Part shown: one piece after another, positions 9,846 to 18,488 of the stretch
Layout of the letters: each line of letters opens with the position of its first letter
Numbering within the stretch: the first letter of the stretch is position 1
Assembly (NCBI RefSeq): GCF_030413595.1
Contig: NZ_CP129238.1
Location: forward strand, 2,604,001 to 2,668,000
Direction of reading: 5' to 3'
DNA length: 64,000 nucleotides
Origin: Planococcus liqunii
GTDB lineage: Bacteria > Bacillota > Bacilli > Bacillales_A > Planococcaceae
Notes under the pieces: generated by a model
Told to the model about the DNA's origin: nothing
Seen by the model: the letters and a program-made list of their open reading frames with translations, nothing else
Databases searched by the model: none
Position numbers and translations under genes: made by a program

Positions 9846-9874
9846 AGTGTATCTTCAAAACGCCAAAATTGCAA
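9846..9874 (-). promoter_or_regulatory. Putative sigma-A promoter of ylaN
   Basis: On the minus strand TTGCAA (9869-9874) and TACACT (9846-9851) are separated by exactly 17 bp, about 50 bp ahead of the ylaN ATG. Confidence 0.5.
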
Positions 9875-9901
9875 GCGTCTATCGCCTTTAGTATTAATCC
9901 C

Positions 9902-9930
9902 TTTAGCAATTAGTGCGGAAAAGGTATACT
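9902..9930 (+). promoter_or_regulatory. Putative promoter of the ylaL-like gene
   Basis: TATACT at 9925-9930 lies 17 bp after a weak -35 TTTAGC at 9902-9907. The start codon is at 9965, preceded by GGAGGG. Confidence 0.4.
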
Positions 9931-9964
9931 TATAAAAGATGGATTAAATGATGGAGGGTTTACA

Positions 9965-10471
9965 ATGGAATTTATCGTACCTTTTAAAGGTGAAGTGAAG
10001 TTTAAAATCGCACTAGATCCTACTGTCTGGATTTTTGATGACCGCCGGATTGACTTGGATACTTATTTTGATGAAGAGCGTGTTGAAATTGACGAGCTGG
10101 AAGAATACAAACGCGGCATGGGCGAACACTGGTCCCGCGAAATCATGGAAGGCGCTACAGTGCCGCAAACGCTGAAAACCGAGAAAAGATACAGCCGCCA
10201 GGAAAAAAACGAAATGATTACTGGCACTTACGGCATCAAATTCGCTCCTTTTTTGAAAAATGCAGAGCCTTCTGCTGATGCAAAAAAAGTGGTTTTTGAA
10301 TCGGCCAACGGCGAGTACGCATTCCCAATAGAAGCAGCTAACGAGCTGATTTTCAAATTCAGTGACAATGGCAAGCCGTTAAAAGAAGACGGCCCTGTCC
10401 ATGTCTTGCTTCCTGATGGATCCAATCAAGAAGATCCCATTACCCATATTTTAGCGATCCGAGTCGAATAG
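9965..10471 (+). CDS. ylaL: YlaL-like conserved protein
   Basis: This 168-residue acidic cytosolic protein has no signal peptide or membrane helix. The opening FIVPFKGEVKFKIALDPTVWIFDDRR and the segment GIKFAPFLKNAEPS look like the Bacillus YlaL family. Its position between ylaN and ylaI agrees with that. I know of no established biochemical function. The ATG at 9965 is preceded by GGAGGG with 6-nt spacing. It stops 12 nt before the ylaI start, so the two are probably co-transcribed. The assignment rests on resemblance and synteny, not on a catalytic motif. Confidence 0.65.
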   Translation: MEFIVPFKGEVKFKIALDPTVWIFDDRRIDLDTYFDEERVEIDELEEYKRGMGEHWSREIMEGATVPQTLKTEKRYSRQEKNEMITGTYGIKFAPFLKNAEPSADAKKVVFESANGEYAFPIEAANELIFKFSDNGKPLKEDGPVHVLLPDGSNQEDPITHILAIRVE

Positions 10472-10483
10472 GAGTGAACCGCC

Positions 10484-10687
10484 ATGCGCGTACAATGTGT
10501 AATTTGCGACACCATCGAAGAACTGGTTGACGATACACTCGAAGCCAAACGATTGCGGAATCGGCCGATCCACACCCATATGTGCAAAGCTTGCCATAAT
10601 CGCATCACAGAAAGAACAAAAGAACGGCTTGCTACCGGCTCTTTCCATTTCTTCAGAAGTTCCCGCAGAATTGAGGACGACTTCTGA
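10484..10687 (+). CDS. ylaI: YlaI family zinc-ribbon protein (DUF2197)
   Basis: This 67-residue cytosolic protein carries two CxxC pairs, Cys5/Cys8 and Cys34/Cys37, which would form a small zinc ribbon. The segment AKRLRNRPIHTHMCKAC is typical of YlaI proteins. Function is unknown. It starts with ATG behind GGAGTG and its TGA stop shares one base with the next ATG (TGATG at 10685-10689), so translation of the following membrane protein is probably coupled. Confidence 0.85.
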   Translation: MRVQCVICDTIEELVDDTLEAKRLRNRPIHTHMCKACHNRITERTKERLATGSFHFFRSSRRIEDDF

Positions 10688-11136
10688 TGAAGTTGCTAAA
10701 AGGCCTGTGGATCGGATTTTGGAGCGGCTTGCTTTTGGGAATTTTACTGAAATGGATTCAAGCCGTTACAGGCGAACAAGTTTATACGTTGTTGCTGAAC
10801 GTCGACTTTATTCCTTTGATCGGAGGAATCAATTGGTCTGAACCTGTAGAATTTGCTTTCCACTTGGTCATATCTTTGCTAATTAGCATTGTATATGTCT
10901 ATCTGGCAAAACGGAGACCTTATACATTCGGCCAACTGGTTTTGTTCAGCCTGGCCATGTGCATCCCGTTTTTCCTGCTTTATTTCCCGCTTGCCGCTCT
11001 TGCAGTGCGTCGGGATGTACCGGCATTAACGGATAGCGGTGCTATCCTGTACTGGATGTTTGCGCATCTGACCTATGCATTGGCATTGCCGATTCTCTAT
11101 AAAACCTTTGAACGAAAAAACGCTGCTTCTCAATGA
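10687..11136 (+). CDS. Membrane protein of unknown function
   Basis: The 149-residue product has about four hydrophobic segments: residues 7-22 (WIGFWSGLLLGILLKW), 52-72 (EFAFHLVISLLISIVYVYLA), 80-104 (QLVLFSLAMCIPFFLLYFPLA) and 120-138 (LYWMFAHLTYALALPILY). I do not recognise a named family with confidence. Its start overlaps the ylaI stop by one base. Its 3' end overlaps convergent ylaH by 7 bp, and the overlap forms a terminator hairpin. Confidence 0.75.
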   Translation: MKLLKGLWIGFWSGLLLGILLKWIQAVTGEQVYTLLLNVDFIPLIGGINWSEPVEFAFHLVISLLISIVYVYLAKRRPYTFGQLVLFSLAMCIPFFLLYFPLAALAVRRDVPALTDSGAILYWMFAHLTYALALPILYKTFERKNAASQ

Positions 11137-11150
11137 GAAGCAGCGTTTTC
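11121..11150. terminator. Bidirectional terminator inside overlapping 3' ends
   Basis: A perfect 12-bp inverted repeat with a single-base loop (11121-11145) has T-runs on both strands. It encodes the last codons of both convergent genes: the TGA of the membrane protein (11134-11136) lies within the stem, and the ylaH stop is complementary to 11130-11132. Confidence 0.85.
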
Positions 11151-11462
11151 GCGTTTTTCACGCCATAGGCGTATTTTGTACAGAATCAGGATCAGTGCGG
11201 CAATGACCAATCCTTCTACAACCGGCAGGAAGAAGGCCAAGAATGTCAGCCCCAGTCCACCAGCCAGAAGGAAAAGCGTAATGACCGCATTTTTCCCGAA
11301 TGATAATTTTTTTGCGAACCCCAGTTTATACACGAAAGCCGACAGCAGGAAGATGACTGCAAAAAGTGCATAGCCTGCAATGGTGTAATTCGGCAAATTC
11401 TCATACAAGACTCGGGCTACGGGATACATACTGTCATAGACAAAAGCTTGCTCGTCTCCCAC
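11130..11462 (-). CDS. ylaH: YlaH-like membrane protein
   Basis: This 110-residue protein has three hydrophobic segments (about 29-47, 60-80 and 82-96) and a basic tail. Its position next to typA, and its sequence around NYTIAGYALFAVIFLLSAFVYK, match the B. subtilis YlaH family. Function is unknown. Translation starts at a GTG (11460-11462) with GGAAGGG about 10 nt upstream. It follows typA in the order of reading of the opposite strand's neighbours but is separated from it by only about 24 nt, so it lies upstream of... the typA stop is at 11487, making ylaH the downstream gene of a typA-ylaH transcript. Confidence 0.75.
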   Translation of the reverse strand: MGDEQAFVYDSMYPVARVLYENLPNYTIAGYALFAVIFLLSAFVYKLGFAKKLSFGKNAVITLFLLAGGLGLTFLAFFLPVVEGLVIAALILILYKIRLWREKRENAASH

Positions 11463-11486
11463 AGATATTACACCCTTCCTAGTTCA

Positions 11487-13334
11487 TTATTCTTCGATGG
11501 CAACTTTCTTTTTCTTAGCCATGCGCTCACGTTCGTTTTTATCAAGAATTTTCTTGCGCAAACGAATGTTTTGCGGCGTGATTTCACAATACTCATCATC
11601 TGCCAAGTACTCAAGCGCTTCTTCAAGACTCATCAAACGAGCTTTTTTCAATGTAGTCGTCTGGTCTTTGTTTGCTGAACGGATGTTTGTCGCAGCTTTA
11701 ATTTTAACAATGTTCACTGTCAAATCGCTGTCGCGGTTGTGTTCGCCGACAATCATGCCTTCATAAATTTCAGCCCCGACTTCAACAAAAGCGGTACCAC
11801 GGTCTTCGATGCCCATTAGGCCATAAGTTGAAACTTTTCCGCGCTCCATGGAAACCAATACACCTTGACGGCGTCCGCCGACGCGCCCTGAAGCAACTGG
11901 CTGGTAGCTGTCGAATGTGTGGTTGATGATTCCGTATCCGCGAGTCTGCGTCAAGAATTCAGTTGTGTAACCGATCAAGCCGCGTGCAGGAACGTTGAAT
12001 ACCAAACGGACTTGTCCGCTGCCGTTGTTGATCATATCCAACATTTCGCCTTTGCGCTCACCAAGTGATTCGATGATTGCTCCAGTATATTCTTCAGGTA
12101 CGTCAACTTGTACACGTTCAACCGGTTCACAGCGAACGCCGTCAACCATGCGTACAATAACTTCCGGTTTAGATACTTGAAGTTCGAATCCTTCACGGCG
12201 CATGTTCTCGATCAAGATCGACAAATGCAATTCGCCGCGGCCGGAAACAACCCAAGCATCAGGAGAATCCGTATTTTCTACACGCAACGATACATCCGTT
12301 TGTAGTTGAGCATCCAAACGTTCCTGGATTTTGCGTGAAGTAATCCATTTACCTTCTTTCCCGGCAAATGGGCTGTTGTTCACTAGGAAAGTCATTTGCA
12401 AAGTTGGTTCGTCAATGCGAAGAACCGGCAATGCTTCTTGATGGTCAGCCGGACAAACCGTCTCACCAACGTTGATATCTTCCATACCCGAGATGGCAAT
12501 CAAATCTCCAGCTTCAGCTTTTTGGATTTCTACGCGTTTAAGCCCCATGAAACCATGAATCTTTGTAACGCGGAAGTTTTTAACTGAACCGTCAAGCTTC
12601 ATCAAAGCAACAGATTGTCCCACTTCGATCGTTCCACGGAATACCCGTCCGATCCCGATACGGCCTACATAGTCACTATAGTCAAGAAGTGCTACCTGGA
12701 ATTGAAGTGGCTCATCTCTGTTATCGATTGGTGCTGGTACGTGTTCCAAGATTGCATCATAAACAACCTGCATGTTTTCTTCTTGATCCGCAGGATCAGA
12801 TGAGAGGCTTGCAGTACCGTTCATGCCTGATGCGAAAATAACTGGGAATTCAAGTTGATCGTCATTTGCTTCAAGTTCGATGAACAATTCGATGACTTCG
12901 TCAACCACTTCTTCCGGACGAGCGAAATCGCGGTCAATTTTGTTTACAACAACGATTGGTTTCAAGTTTTGTTCCAATGCTTTTTTCAATACAAAACGCG
13001 TTTGCGGCATACAGCCTTCGTAAGCATCTACTACAAGCAAAACACCATCTACCATTTTCATGATACGTTCCACTTCTCCACCAAAATCGGCGTGTCCAGG
13101 AGTATCCAAGATGTTGATTTTAGCGTCTTTATATTGAATCGCAGTGTTTTTAGCAAGAATGGTAATTCCGCGTTCTCTTTCGATATCACCGGAGTCCATT
13201 GCACGTTCATCAACATGCTCATTTGATCGGAAAGTTCCGGATTGTTGTAGCAGTTGGTCCACCAAAGTTGTTTTACCATGGTCAACGTGGGCAATAATAG
13301 CAATGTTTCTTAGATCATTTCGTAAGTTAGTCAT
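11487..13334 (-). CDS. typA: Ribosome-associated GTPase TypA/BipA
   Basis: TypA is a translational GTPase related to EF-G and LepA that acts on 50S ribosome assembly and stress or cold adaptation. The 615-residue product shows G1 [10 protein letters not shown], the G2 region RGITI, G3 DTPGHADF and G4 NKID in the first 130 residues. EF-G-like domains II, III and V and the BipA-specific C-terminus follow. The frame is open to 13388, but the ATG at 13332-13334 ([10 protein letters not shown]...) has GGAGTG 6 nt upstream and matches the family N-terminus. An extended -10 promoter lies about 45 bp upstream. It is divergent from the ylaF-like gene and is followed by ylaH. Confidence 0.96.
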   Translation of the reverse strand: MTNLRNDLRNIAIIAHVDHGKTTLVDQLLQQSGTFRSNEHVDERAMDSGDIERERGITILAKNTAIQYKDAKINILDTPGHADFGGEVERIMKMVDGVLLVVDAYEGCMPQTRFVLKKALEQNLKPIVVVNKIDRDFARPEEVVDEVIELFIELEANDDQLEFPVIFASGMNGTASLSSDPADQEENMQVVYDAILEHVPAPIDNRDEPLQFQVALLDYSDYVGRIGIGRVFRGTIEVGQSVALMKLDGSVKNFRVTKIHGFMGLKRVEIQKAEAGDLIAISGMEDINVGETVCPADHQEALPVLRIDEPTLQMTFLVNNSPFAGKEGKWITSRKIQERLDAQLQTDVSLRVENTDSPDAWVVSGRGELHLSILIENMRREGFELQVSKPEVIVRMVDGVRCEPVERVQVDVPEEYTGAIIESLGERKGEMLDMINNGSGQVRLVFNVPARGLIGYTTEFLTQTRGYGIINHTFDSYQPVASGRVGGRRQGVLVSMERGKVSTYGLMGIEDRGTAFVEVGAEIYEGMIVGEHNRDSDLTVNIVKIKAATNIRSANKDQTTTLKKARLMSLEEALEYLADDEYCEITPQNIRLRKKILDKNERERMAKKKKVAIEE

Positions 13335-13376
13335 ACTTTCACTCCAATATTCTTTTTTCATGTCCATAACTGTGTT

Positions 13377-13385
13377 AGTATAGCA
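13377..13385 (-). promoter_or_regulatory. Putative extended -10 promoter of typA
   Basis: The minus strand reads TGCTATACT, an extended -10 element, 43 bp before the typA ATG. No strong -35 box is visible, as is common with extended -10 promoters. Confidence 0.45.
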
Positions 13386-13443
13386 CATATGGGGAGAAAA
13401 CCCTACGATTTTATTTCAAGCAAACAGTGCAGGAGGAAAAAGT

Positions 13444-13629
13444 TTGAAAGACATAAAATGGATTTTCGTATTTTATTCATTGGCGGCACTTTTGGCAATG
13501 GCAGGAATCGGCGTAGCAGTCGGCTTGCGCAGCATCCCTTTGATCCTTTTGGCGGTATTGCTTCTTTGCGGCATCATGGGCATGGGCTTTAAAAAGAAAA
13601 AAGAAATGCGGGAAGCCGGTTTACTTTAA
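13444..13629 (+). CDS. ylaF: Small membrane protein, YlaF-like (DUF5325)
   Basis: This 61-residue protein has two hydrophobic helices (about 6-26 and 29-48) and a basic C-terminal tail with KKKKEMR. It resembles YlaF, which is also next to typA in B. subtilis. Function is unknown. It begins at TTG 13444-13446, because a strong AGGAGG (13431-13436) lies 7 nt upstream. It is divergent from typA and ends at a clear terminator. Confidence 0.7.
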   Translation: MKDIKWIFVFYSLAALLAMAGIGVAVGLRSIPLILLAVLLLCGIMGMGFKKKKEMREAGLL

Positions 13630-13635
13630 TCATGT

Positions 13636-13672
13636 AAAAAGAGGGTGCGACGAATCGCATCCTCTTTTATTT
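13636..13672. terminator. Bidirectional terminator between ylaF and suhB
   Basis: A stem of about 14 bp with a CGAA tetraloop (about 13637-13669) is followed by T-rich sequence on both strands. It serves convergent ylaF and the inositol-phosphatase gene. Confidence 0.85.
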
Positions 13673-14458
13673 TAACCGAATATAGTCCGATAACATAATA
13701 TTGTGTATCGACGGATTGGCTGCGATGAATGTGTCTTGCTTGAGCAAATTTGCGGCTTCTCCTCTGAAATTGGTCATGACCGCCCCTACTTCTCCTGCAA
13801 TCACGGCGCCTCCCGCAATATCCCAAGGAGACAGCCTCATCGATACATAGGCATCTATGCGGCCGCTCGCCAGGAAGGCCAGTTCAAGTGCTGCTGAACC
13901 ATAGGACCGCGTACCGCGTACAGTTTGGACAAGCCGGATTGCTGCTTCATGGTCCAAATACCGGTTTGGCGCCAGCCAGCTGGCATTGATGGCGACAATC
14001 GATTCGACAATGGAAGTGTCAATCAGCGGCTTCAATTTTTCATCGTTATAATAAGCACCTTCCCCACGCACTGCATAATACAAATCATCATTGACAACAT
14101 CGTATATGTATCCAAGCTGGCCTGTGCCGCTTTCATAAACACCAAGGGAAATCGCAAAATTGCGCTTCTGATGAACAAAATTCATCGTACCGTCAATCGG
14201 ATCAAGCATCCAGACAATGCCTTCCAGGTCCTGAATATCGTCGCCAAACCCTTCTTCCCCAAAAATGCGGTGACCGGGATAATCCCGGCGTATCCGTTGA
14301 ATAAAAAATTGTTCAATTTCTTTATCAATATTCGTCACCAAATCATTGGCATCGGACTTCGTTTCAATCGTAATATCGCTGACAAACGAATTCCGGATGC
14401 GATGCCCCGCTTCTTTAATCAATGATTTAATGTATAAATCCATTGCATGCAATTCCAT
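13667..14458 (-). CDS. suhB: Inositol monophosphatase family protein (SuhB/YktC type)
   Basis: This Mg2+-dependent phosphatase family hydrolyses inositol 1-phosphate or related substrates in the cytosol. The true substrate here is not evident. The 263-residue protein has the metal-binding motifs EEG (near residue 68), the full DPIDGTMNF (near 86-94) and the C-terminal WDIAGG. The ATG at 14456-14458 is preceded by AAGGAGG with 8-nt spacing. Its place between the ykzI-like gene and ylaF/typA matches yktC of B. subtilis. Confidence 0.9.
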   Translation of the reverse strand: MELHAMDLYIKSLIKEAGHRIRNSFVSDITIETKSDANDLVTNIDKEIEQFFIQRIRRDYPGHRIFGEEGFGDDIQDLEGIVWMLDPIDGTMNFVHQKRNFAISLGVYESGTGQLGYIYDVVNDDLYYAVRGEGAYYNDEKLKPLIDTSIVESIVAINASWLAPNRYLDHEAAIRLVQTVRGTRSYGSAALELAFLASGRIDAYVSMRLSPWDIAGGAVIAGEVGAVMTNFRGEAANLLKQDTFIAANPSIHNIMLSDYIRLK

Positions 14459-14494
14459 ATGCCCGCCTCCTTGTTTCTATCCATTATAACGAAA

Positions 14495-14528
14495 AAGGCG
14501 CCTACTGTCTGTTCACAGTAAGCGCCTT
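14495..14528 (-). terminator. Terminator of the ykzI-like gene
   Basis: Two stacked stem segments, GGCGC/GCGCC and TACTGT/ACAGTA, flank a 6-nt loop (about 14496-14527). On the minus strand a T-run follows. It lies directly upstream of suhB. Confidence 0.75.
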
Positions 14529-14543
14529 TATGTGATGGTTTTG

Positions 14544-14738
14544 TCAGAGCGCATGAAGTGCCTCCAGTTCTACATATATTTCGTGGAGCCGTTTTTTGCT
14601 TTTATCTGCTCCACGGCTGTCTTTAAGCTGCATCGCATCATACAACGAAGCAAGTTCATAATCAAGTTCAAGCTTCAAGACATTGATATACTCTTTTTCT
14701 ATTTCGGCTTTACGAATGATTTGAATCATCTGTTTCAT
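14544..14738 (-). CDS. ykzI: Small protein, YkzI-like
   Basis: This roughly 64-residue, highly charged helical protein (MKQMIQIIRKAEIEKEY start) has a central segment ELDYELASLYDAMQLKD. I chose the ATG at 14736-14738 because AAAGGGG lies a few bases upstream; the frame is open for three more codons. Its size, charge and position between yktB and suhB match ykzI of B. subtilis. No function is known. It has its own terminator. Confidence 0.6.
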   Translation of the reverse strand: MKQMIQIIRKAEIEKEYINVLKLELDYELASLYDAMQLKDSRGADKSKKRLHEIYVELEALHAL

Positions 14739-14897
14739 AATAAGCACCCCTTTCTCTCCACATTTCGATAATTCAGAATTTTATAATTGCTGTTAATTAT
14801 CCTTACCCCATTGGCGACTAGGAAAAACTTATTTATACTCTTTCTTCCCAAAGTTCGTTAAAATGAAACCTGTGAATAGACGAAGGAGGAAATAAAA

Positions 14898-15536
14898 TTG
14901 ACGCCATATTGGAATGAACAGGATTTTGAAGTATTTGATACACCTGGCCTTGAAGCCCGAATGGAACTGCTGATAGAACGGGTGCGCCCGAAATTCGAGG
15001 AATTGGGCAGCCATTATTCTTCATTTTTTTCAGCCACAACCGGAGATGAGTTTTTTCCGCATGTAGCGAAGCATATGCGCCGTACGGTAAATCCGCCAAA
15101 TGATAGCTGGGTGGCTTTTGCGCCGCATAAAAGAGGCTATAAAGCGGTTCCCCACTTTCAGATCGGTTTATGGAACAGCCATGTTTTTATCATATTGGCG
15201 GTTATATACGAAGCCCCAAATAAAACGGCGATGGCGCATAACTTATTGGACGAAGAAGCAATTGCCGCTTTGCCGGAAGGTTTTGTCGTATCGGGTGACC
15301 ACATGAAACCGGATGCGGCTCCATTGGCCGAAATGACAGATGGCGAGTTGAACAAACTGATTGTCCGTCTGCGGGATGTTAAAAAAGGCGAATTTGTGAT
15401 CGGCCGCCATATTCTAAAAGAAGAAGCCATTAAAATGAGCGAAGAAGAGTTCAAAGAATTTGCTGAAGAAACCTTTGCAGCTCTTTTGCCTGTTTATAAG
15501 ACCCTCTTACAGAAAGAAAAAATGCCGCAGCGCTGA
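14898..15536 (+). CDS. yktB: YktB family protein (UPF0637/DUF1054)
   Basis: This 212-residue soluble protein is recognisable as UPF0637. It opens with TPYWNEQDFEVFDTPGLEARM and contains WVAFAPHKRGYKAVPHFQIGLW near residues 75-96. Function is unknown. Translation starts at TTG 14898-14900, with GGAGG (14885-14889) 8 nt upstream. The stop TGA lies in the loop of its own terminator. It is convergent with yktA, as expected from synteny with B. subtilis. Confidence 0.88.
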   Translation: MTPYWNEQDFEVFDTPGLEARMELLIERVRPKFEELGSHYSSFFSATTGDEFFPHVAKHMRRTVNPPNDSWVAFAPHKRGYKAVPHFQIGLWNSHVFIILAVIYEAPNKTAMAHNLLDEEAIAALPEGFVVSGDHMKPDAAPLAEMTDGELNKLIVRLRDVKKGEFVIGRHILKEEAIKMSEEEFKEFAEETFAALLPVYKTLLQKEKMPQR

Positions 15537-15550
15537 GCTGGGGCATTTTT
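15516..15550 (+). terminator. Terminator containing the yktB stop codon
   Basis: The stem 15518-15530 with 15537-15549 has one G-G mismatch, a 6-nt loop that includes the TGA stop (15534-15536), and a T-run afterwards. Confidence 0.75.
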
Positions 15551-15579
15551 CTTTTGTTCTACTATTTATATTAGCAGAC

Positions 15580-15858
15580 TTATCTTTTTTTAATTTTGAT
15601 GACATCGCTGTCGTTTTTGGCTTTCATTTCTTTGATCACCGGAAAACTGGCGTAGCCGCTTTCTTCTTCAAATTCACGGAAATACGTTTTCTCTTCCGCG
15701 ATGGAAGGGACGATTTCTTTAAACCGGCGGTAACGCGCCATGATATTGTCCCGTTTGATCCCTTTTTCGTAAGCCATTTCAATTCCCTCGAAAAATGTTA
15801 CGACGTCAATGATTTCATCTGTTGTCCAGTCGATAGAAAACGGATAAGAATAATCCAT
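15580..15858 (-). CDS. yktA: YktA family protein (UPF0223)
   Basis: This 92-residue soluble, charged protein matches UPF0223. It opens MDYSYPFSIDWTTDEII and contains YRRFKEIVPSIAEEKTYFREFE. Function is unknown. AGGGATG precedes the ATG at 15856-15858. It lies 15 nt downstream of the flavin oxidoreductase gene and is probably co-transcribed with it. It is convergent with yktB. Confidence 0.87.
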   Translation of the reverse strand: MDYSYPFSIDWTTDEIIDVVTFFEGIEMAYEKGIKRDNIMARYRRFKEIVPSIAEEKTYFREFEEESGYASFPVIKEMKAKNDSDVIKIKKR

Positions 15859-15873
15859 CTTTCATCCCTACTT

Positions 15874-16839
15874 TCATGGTGTAATCGCCCATCTTTTGCG
15901 GATTTCTCCAGCTTCGCCGACCATCCGGCCCAGCAGTTCCGCTACAGTCGGCACGTCTTTGATCAAGCCGGTGACTTGGCCGGCCCAGCCAAACCCTTCA
16001 TCCAGGTTTCCTTCATATATATATCTTTTATTCGCCTCGCCGCTGACATAATTGCGCAATGCTTCATAATTTGGCGTAGCAGCTTCAATTTCAAGAATTT
16101 TATCGGTCCAGCTGTTTTTCAAAGTCCGGGCAGGCGAACCGATGCTTTTCTTAATAATAACCGTATCGCTTTCCGTGCTGTCAATCAATGCTTTTTTATA
16201 AACTTCTGAAGCATGGACACATTCTCGTGTAGCAATAAAACGGGTTCCCATCTCAATGCCCTCTGCGCCAAGCGCATGAGCAGCCATCCAGCCTCTGCCG
16301 TCTCCGATGCCGCCTGAAGCAATGACCGGGATTGAGACAGCGTCCACCACTTGCGGAATCAGTACCATCGTTCCGATGTCGTCCCGCCCTAAATGGCCGC
16401 CGCCTTCGTGCCCGACAACCATGACAGCATCCGCGCCTAGCTCTTCCGCTTTTTGCGCTTGGCGCCTCGCTGCGACAAGCACCAATTTTTTAATCGGAGT
16501 GCCTTTCAATTGATCGAAAATCGGCGTCGGATTTCCTCCGGTCATCGATACGACCGGCACATTTTCTTCAATCGCCACTTCCAGCATGTGTGAAAATGCC
16601 CGGCCGTGTTCGCCAATGGCAAAATTGACGCCAAATGGCCGGTCTGTCAATTGACGCACTTTCCGGATCTCCTCCCGCAGCATTTCCGGAGACGATAAAC
16701 TCATGGCCGTAATCTGGCCGAGCCCTCCTGCATTTGAAACGGCAGCCGCTAATTCCGCATATGCCAAATATGCGAGCCCTCCTTGAACAATCGGCAGCTC
16801 TGTCCCCAATAAGTCTGTTACCCGTGTTTTAAAATTCAT
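15874..16839 (-). CDS. Nitronate monooxygenase family NAD(P)H-dependent flavin oxidoreductase
   Basis: This FMN-binding TIM-barrel enzyme belongs to the nitronate monooxygenase/FabK superfamily. Its 321 residues show PIVQGGLAYLA at the N-terminus, the conserved GHEGGGHLGRDD around residue 140, which carries the catalytic-type histidine, and the phosphate-binding SGGIGDGRG near 185. FabK (enoyl-ACP reductase II) is the main alternative. Length and the H-x-G pattern fit either, so I leave the substrate open. It is the upstream gene of a pair with yktA. Confidence 0.85.
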   Translation of the reverse strand: MNFKTRVTDLLGTELPIVQGGLAYLAYAELAAAVSNAGGLGQITAMSLSSPEMLREEIRKVRQLTDRPFGVNFAIGEHGRAFSHMLEVAIEENVPVVSMTGGNPTPIFDQLKGTPIKKLVLVAARRQAQKAEELGADAVMVVGHEGGGHLGRDDIGTMVLIPQVVDAVSIPVIASGGIGDGRGWMAAHALGAEGIEMGTRFIATRECVHASEVYKKALIDSTESDTVIIKKSIGSPARTLKNSWTDKILEIEAATPNYEALRNYVSGEANKRYIYEGNLDEGFGWAGQVTGLIKDVPTVAELLGRMVGEAGEIRKRWAITP

Positions 16840-16924
16840 CTAATGTATTCCCTCCCCTTCATTTTCTGTATTCGATAGAACCACCCGAATTCCTTTTATT
16901 TTTATAGTATAGCTTTGCGCAACG

Positions 16925-16933
16925 TGCTATAAT
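16925..16933 (+). promoter_or_regulatory. Putative extended -10 promoter of speA
   Basis: TGCTATAAT (16925-16933) is a perfect extended -10 element about 40 bp before the speA TTG. A clear -35 box is not seen. Confidence 0.55.
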
Positions 16934-16973
16934 TCTTCTTGTTTTCATTTTTATAAAGTGAGGTGGGTTACCA

Positions 16974-18443
16974 TTGTCTCAATTAGAAACTCCGTTATTC
17001 GATGCGCTCCTAAAGCACCGTAACCGGCACCCAATACAATTCCATATTCCTGGACATAAAAAAGGGCAAGGCGTCGATCCGGCTTTCCGGGAATTTGTCG
17101 GCGATAATGTTTTATCCATCGACTTAATCAATATTGCACCTTTAGATGATCTTCATTCACCGAAAGGCGCCATTAAACAAGCTCAAGAATTGGCTGCCCA
17201 AGCATTCGGGGCCGATTATACGTTCTTTTCCGTCCAAGGAACAAGCGGTGCCATCATGACGATGATTTTAAGCGTCGTTGGCCCGAATGACAAAATCCTG
17301 GTTCCGCGAAACGTCCATAAATCAATTATGTCCGCTATCGTATTTGCCGGCGCGATTCCGATTTTTATCCATCCGGAAGTTGATACGGAGCTGGGCATTT
17401 CCCATGGCATTTCAGCTGAAGCTGTTGAAAAGGCTTTGGCAGAATATCCGGACGCTAAAGCCGTGCTCGTCATCAATCCGACGTATTTCGGCGTAGCAGC
17501 TGATTTAAAACGCATCGTGGACATTGCGCATAGCCGCGATATTCCCGTATTGGTCGACGAAGCACACGGCGTCCACATCCATTTCCACAAGTCGCTCCCT
17601 GTATCCGCGATGGCTGCGGGCGCTGATATGGCGGCCACTTCCGTCCATAAACTGGGCGGCTCCATGACGCAGAGTTCAGTATTGAATGTGCGTGAAGGGC
17701 TGGTTTCAGCAAAACGCGTCCAGTCGACGCTTTCCATGCTGACCACCACTTCCACATCGTATCCGATTCTGGCGTCGCTCGATACAGCCCGCCGACAGCT
17801 GGCGATCCATGGCTACGATTTGATCGACCAGGCAATCCGGCTGGCGCAGGATGCACGCAAGCGGATCAATAAGATCCCTCATTTATACTGTGTCGGCAAA
17901 GAGATTTTAAATACGTCCGCTACCTACGACATGGATCCGACGAAACTGCTGATCAGTGTCAAAAACCTGGGCATTACAGGCCATCAAGCAGAAGAATGGC
18001 TGAGAGAAAATGCCAACATTGAAATTGAATTGTCCGATCTCTATAACATCCTTGCCTTGGTGACAATCGGGGATACGCGCAAAGAGCTCAATCTTTTGAT
18101 TAACGCTTTGCAGCGGATGAGCAAGGCGTTTGAAAGCGAAGCCGCTATCATTGAACCAGCGGTGCTGCTGCCGGATATTCCGCGGCTTGCCATGACGCCA
18201 AGAGATGCTTTTTATGCCACAACGGAAGTCATTTCCATCGAAGATGCGGTTGGCCGCATTTCGGCTGAATTCATCATGGTTTATCCACCAGGCATTCCGA
18301 TTTTCATCCCTGGAGAAATCATTACGCAAGAAAACATCAATTATATCGATATGAACGTGAAGGCAGGGCTTCCGGTCCAAGGGCCTGAAGACGATACGTT
18401 GAAAAAGCTGCGCGTCATAAAAGAGCAGCAAGCGATTCGTTAA
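16974..18443 (+). CDS. speA: PLP-dependent Orn/Lys/Arg decarboxylase (SpeA-type arginine decarboxylase)
   Basis: This fold-type I PLP decarboxylase probably converts arginine to agmatine, the first step of polyamine synthesis. Lysine decarboxylation is the alternative. At 489 residues it has the length of B. subtilis SpeA. Motifs include PFHIPGHKKG-like QFHIPGHKKG near residue 20, the Asp-bearing VDEAHGVH and the PLP lysine in TSVHKLGGSMTQ near 225. It starts at TTG 16974 behind AGGTGGG (16961-16967). A polyamine importer operon lies 12 kb away on the same strand. It is followed by a bidirectional terminator. Confidence 0.88.
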   Translation: MSQLETPLFDALLKHRNRHPIQFHIPGHKKGQGVDPAFREFVGDNVLSIDLINIAPLDDLHSPKGAIKQAQELAAQAFGADYTFFSVQGTSGAIMTMILSVVGPNDKILVPRNVHKSIMSAIVFAGAIPIFIHPEVDTELGISHGISAEAVEKALAEYPDAKAVLVINPTYFGVAADLKRIVDIAHSRDIPVLVDEAHGVHIHFHKSLPVSAMAAGADMAATSVHKLGGSMTQSSVLNVREGLVSAKRVQSTLSMLTTTSTSYPILASLDTARRQLAIHGYDLIDQAIRLAQDARKRINKIPHLYCVGKEILNTSATYDMDPTKLLISVKNLGITGHQAEEWLRENANIEIELSDLYNILALVTIGDTRKELNLLINALQRMSKAFESEAAIIEPAVLLPDIPRLAMTPRDAFYATTEVISIEDAVGRISAEFIMVYPPGIPIFIPGEIITQENINYIDMNVKAGLPVQGPEDDTLKKLRVIKEQQAIR

Positions 18444-18448
18444 AATAC

Positions 18449-18486
18449 AAAAAAGGCCAGGGAGTTTTTGACTCCCTGGCCTTTTT
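18449..18486. terminator. Bidirectional terminator between speA and the deacetylase gene
   Basis: A perfect 11-bp stem (18455-18465 with 18471-18481) with 5-nt loop has a T-run on both strands. Confidence 0.9.
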
Positions 18487-18488
18487 CT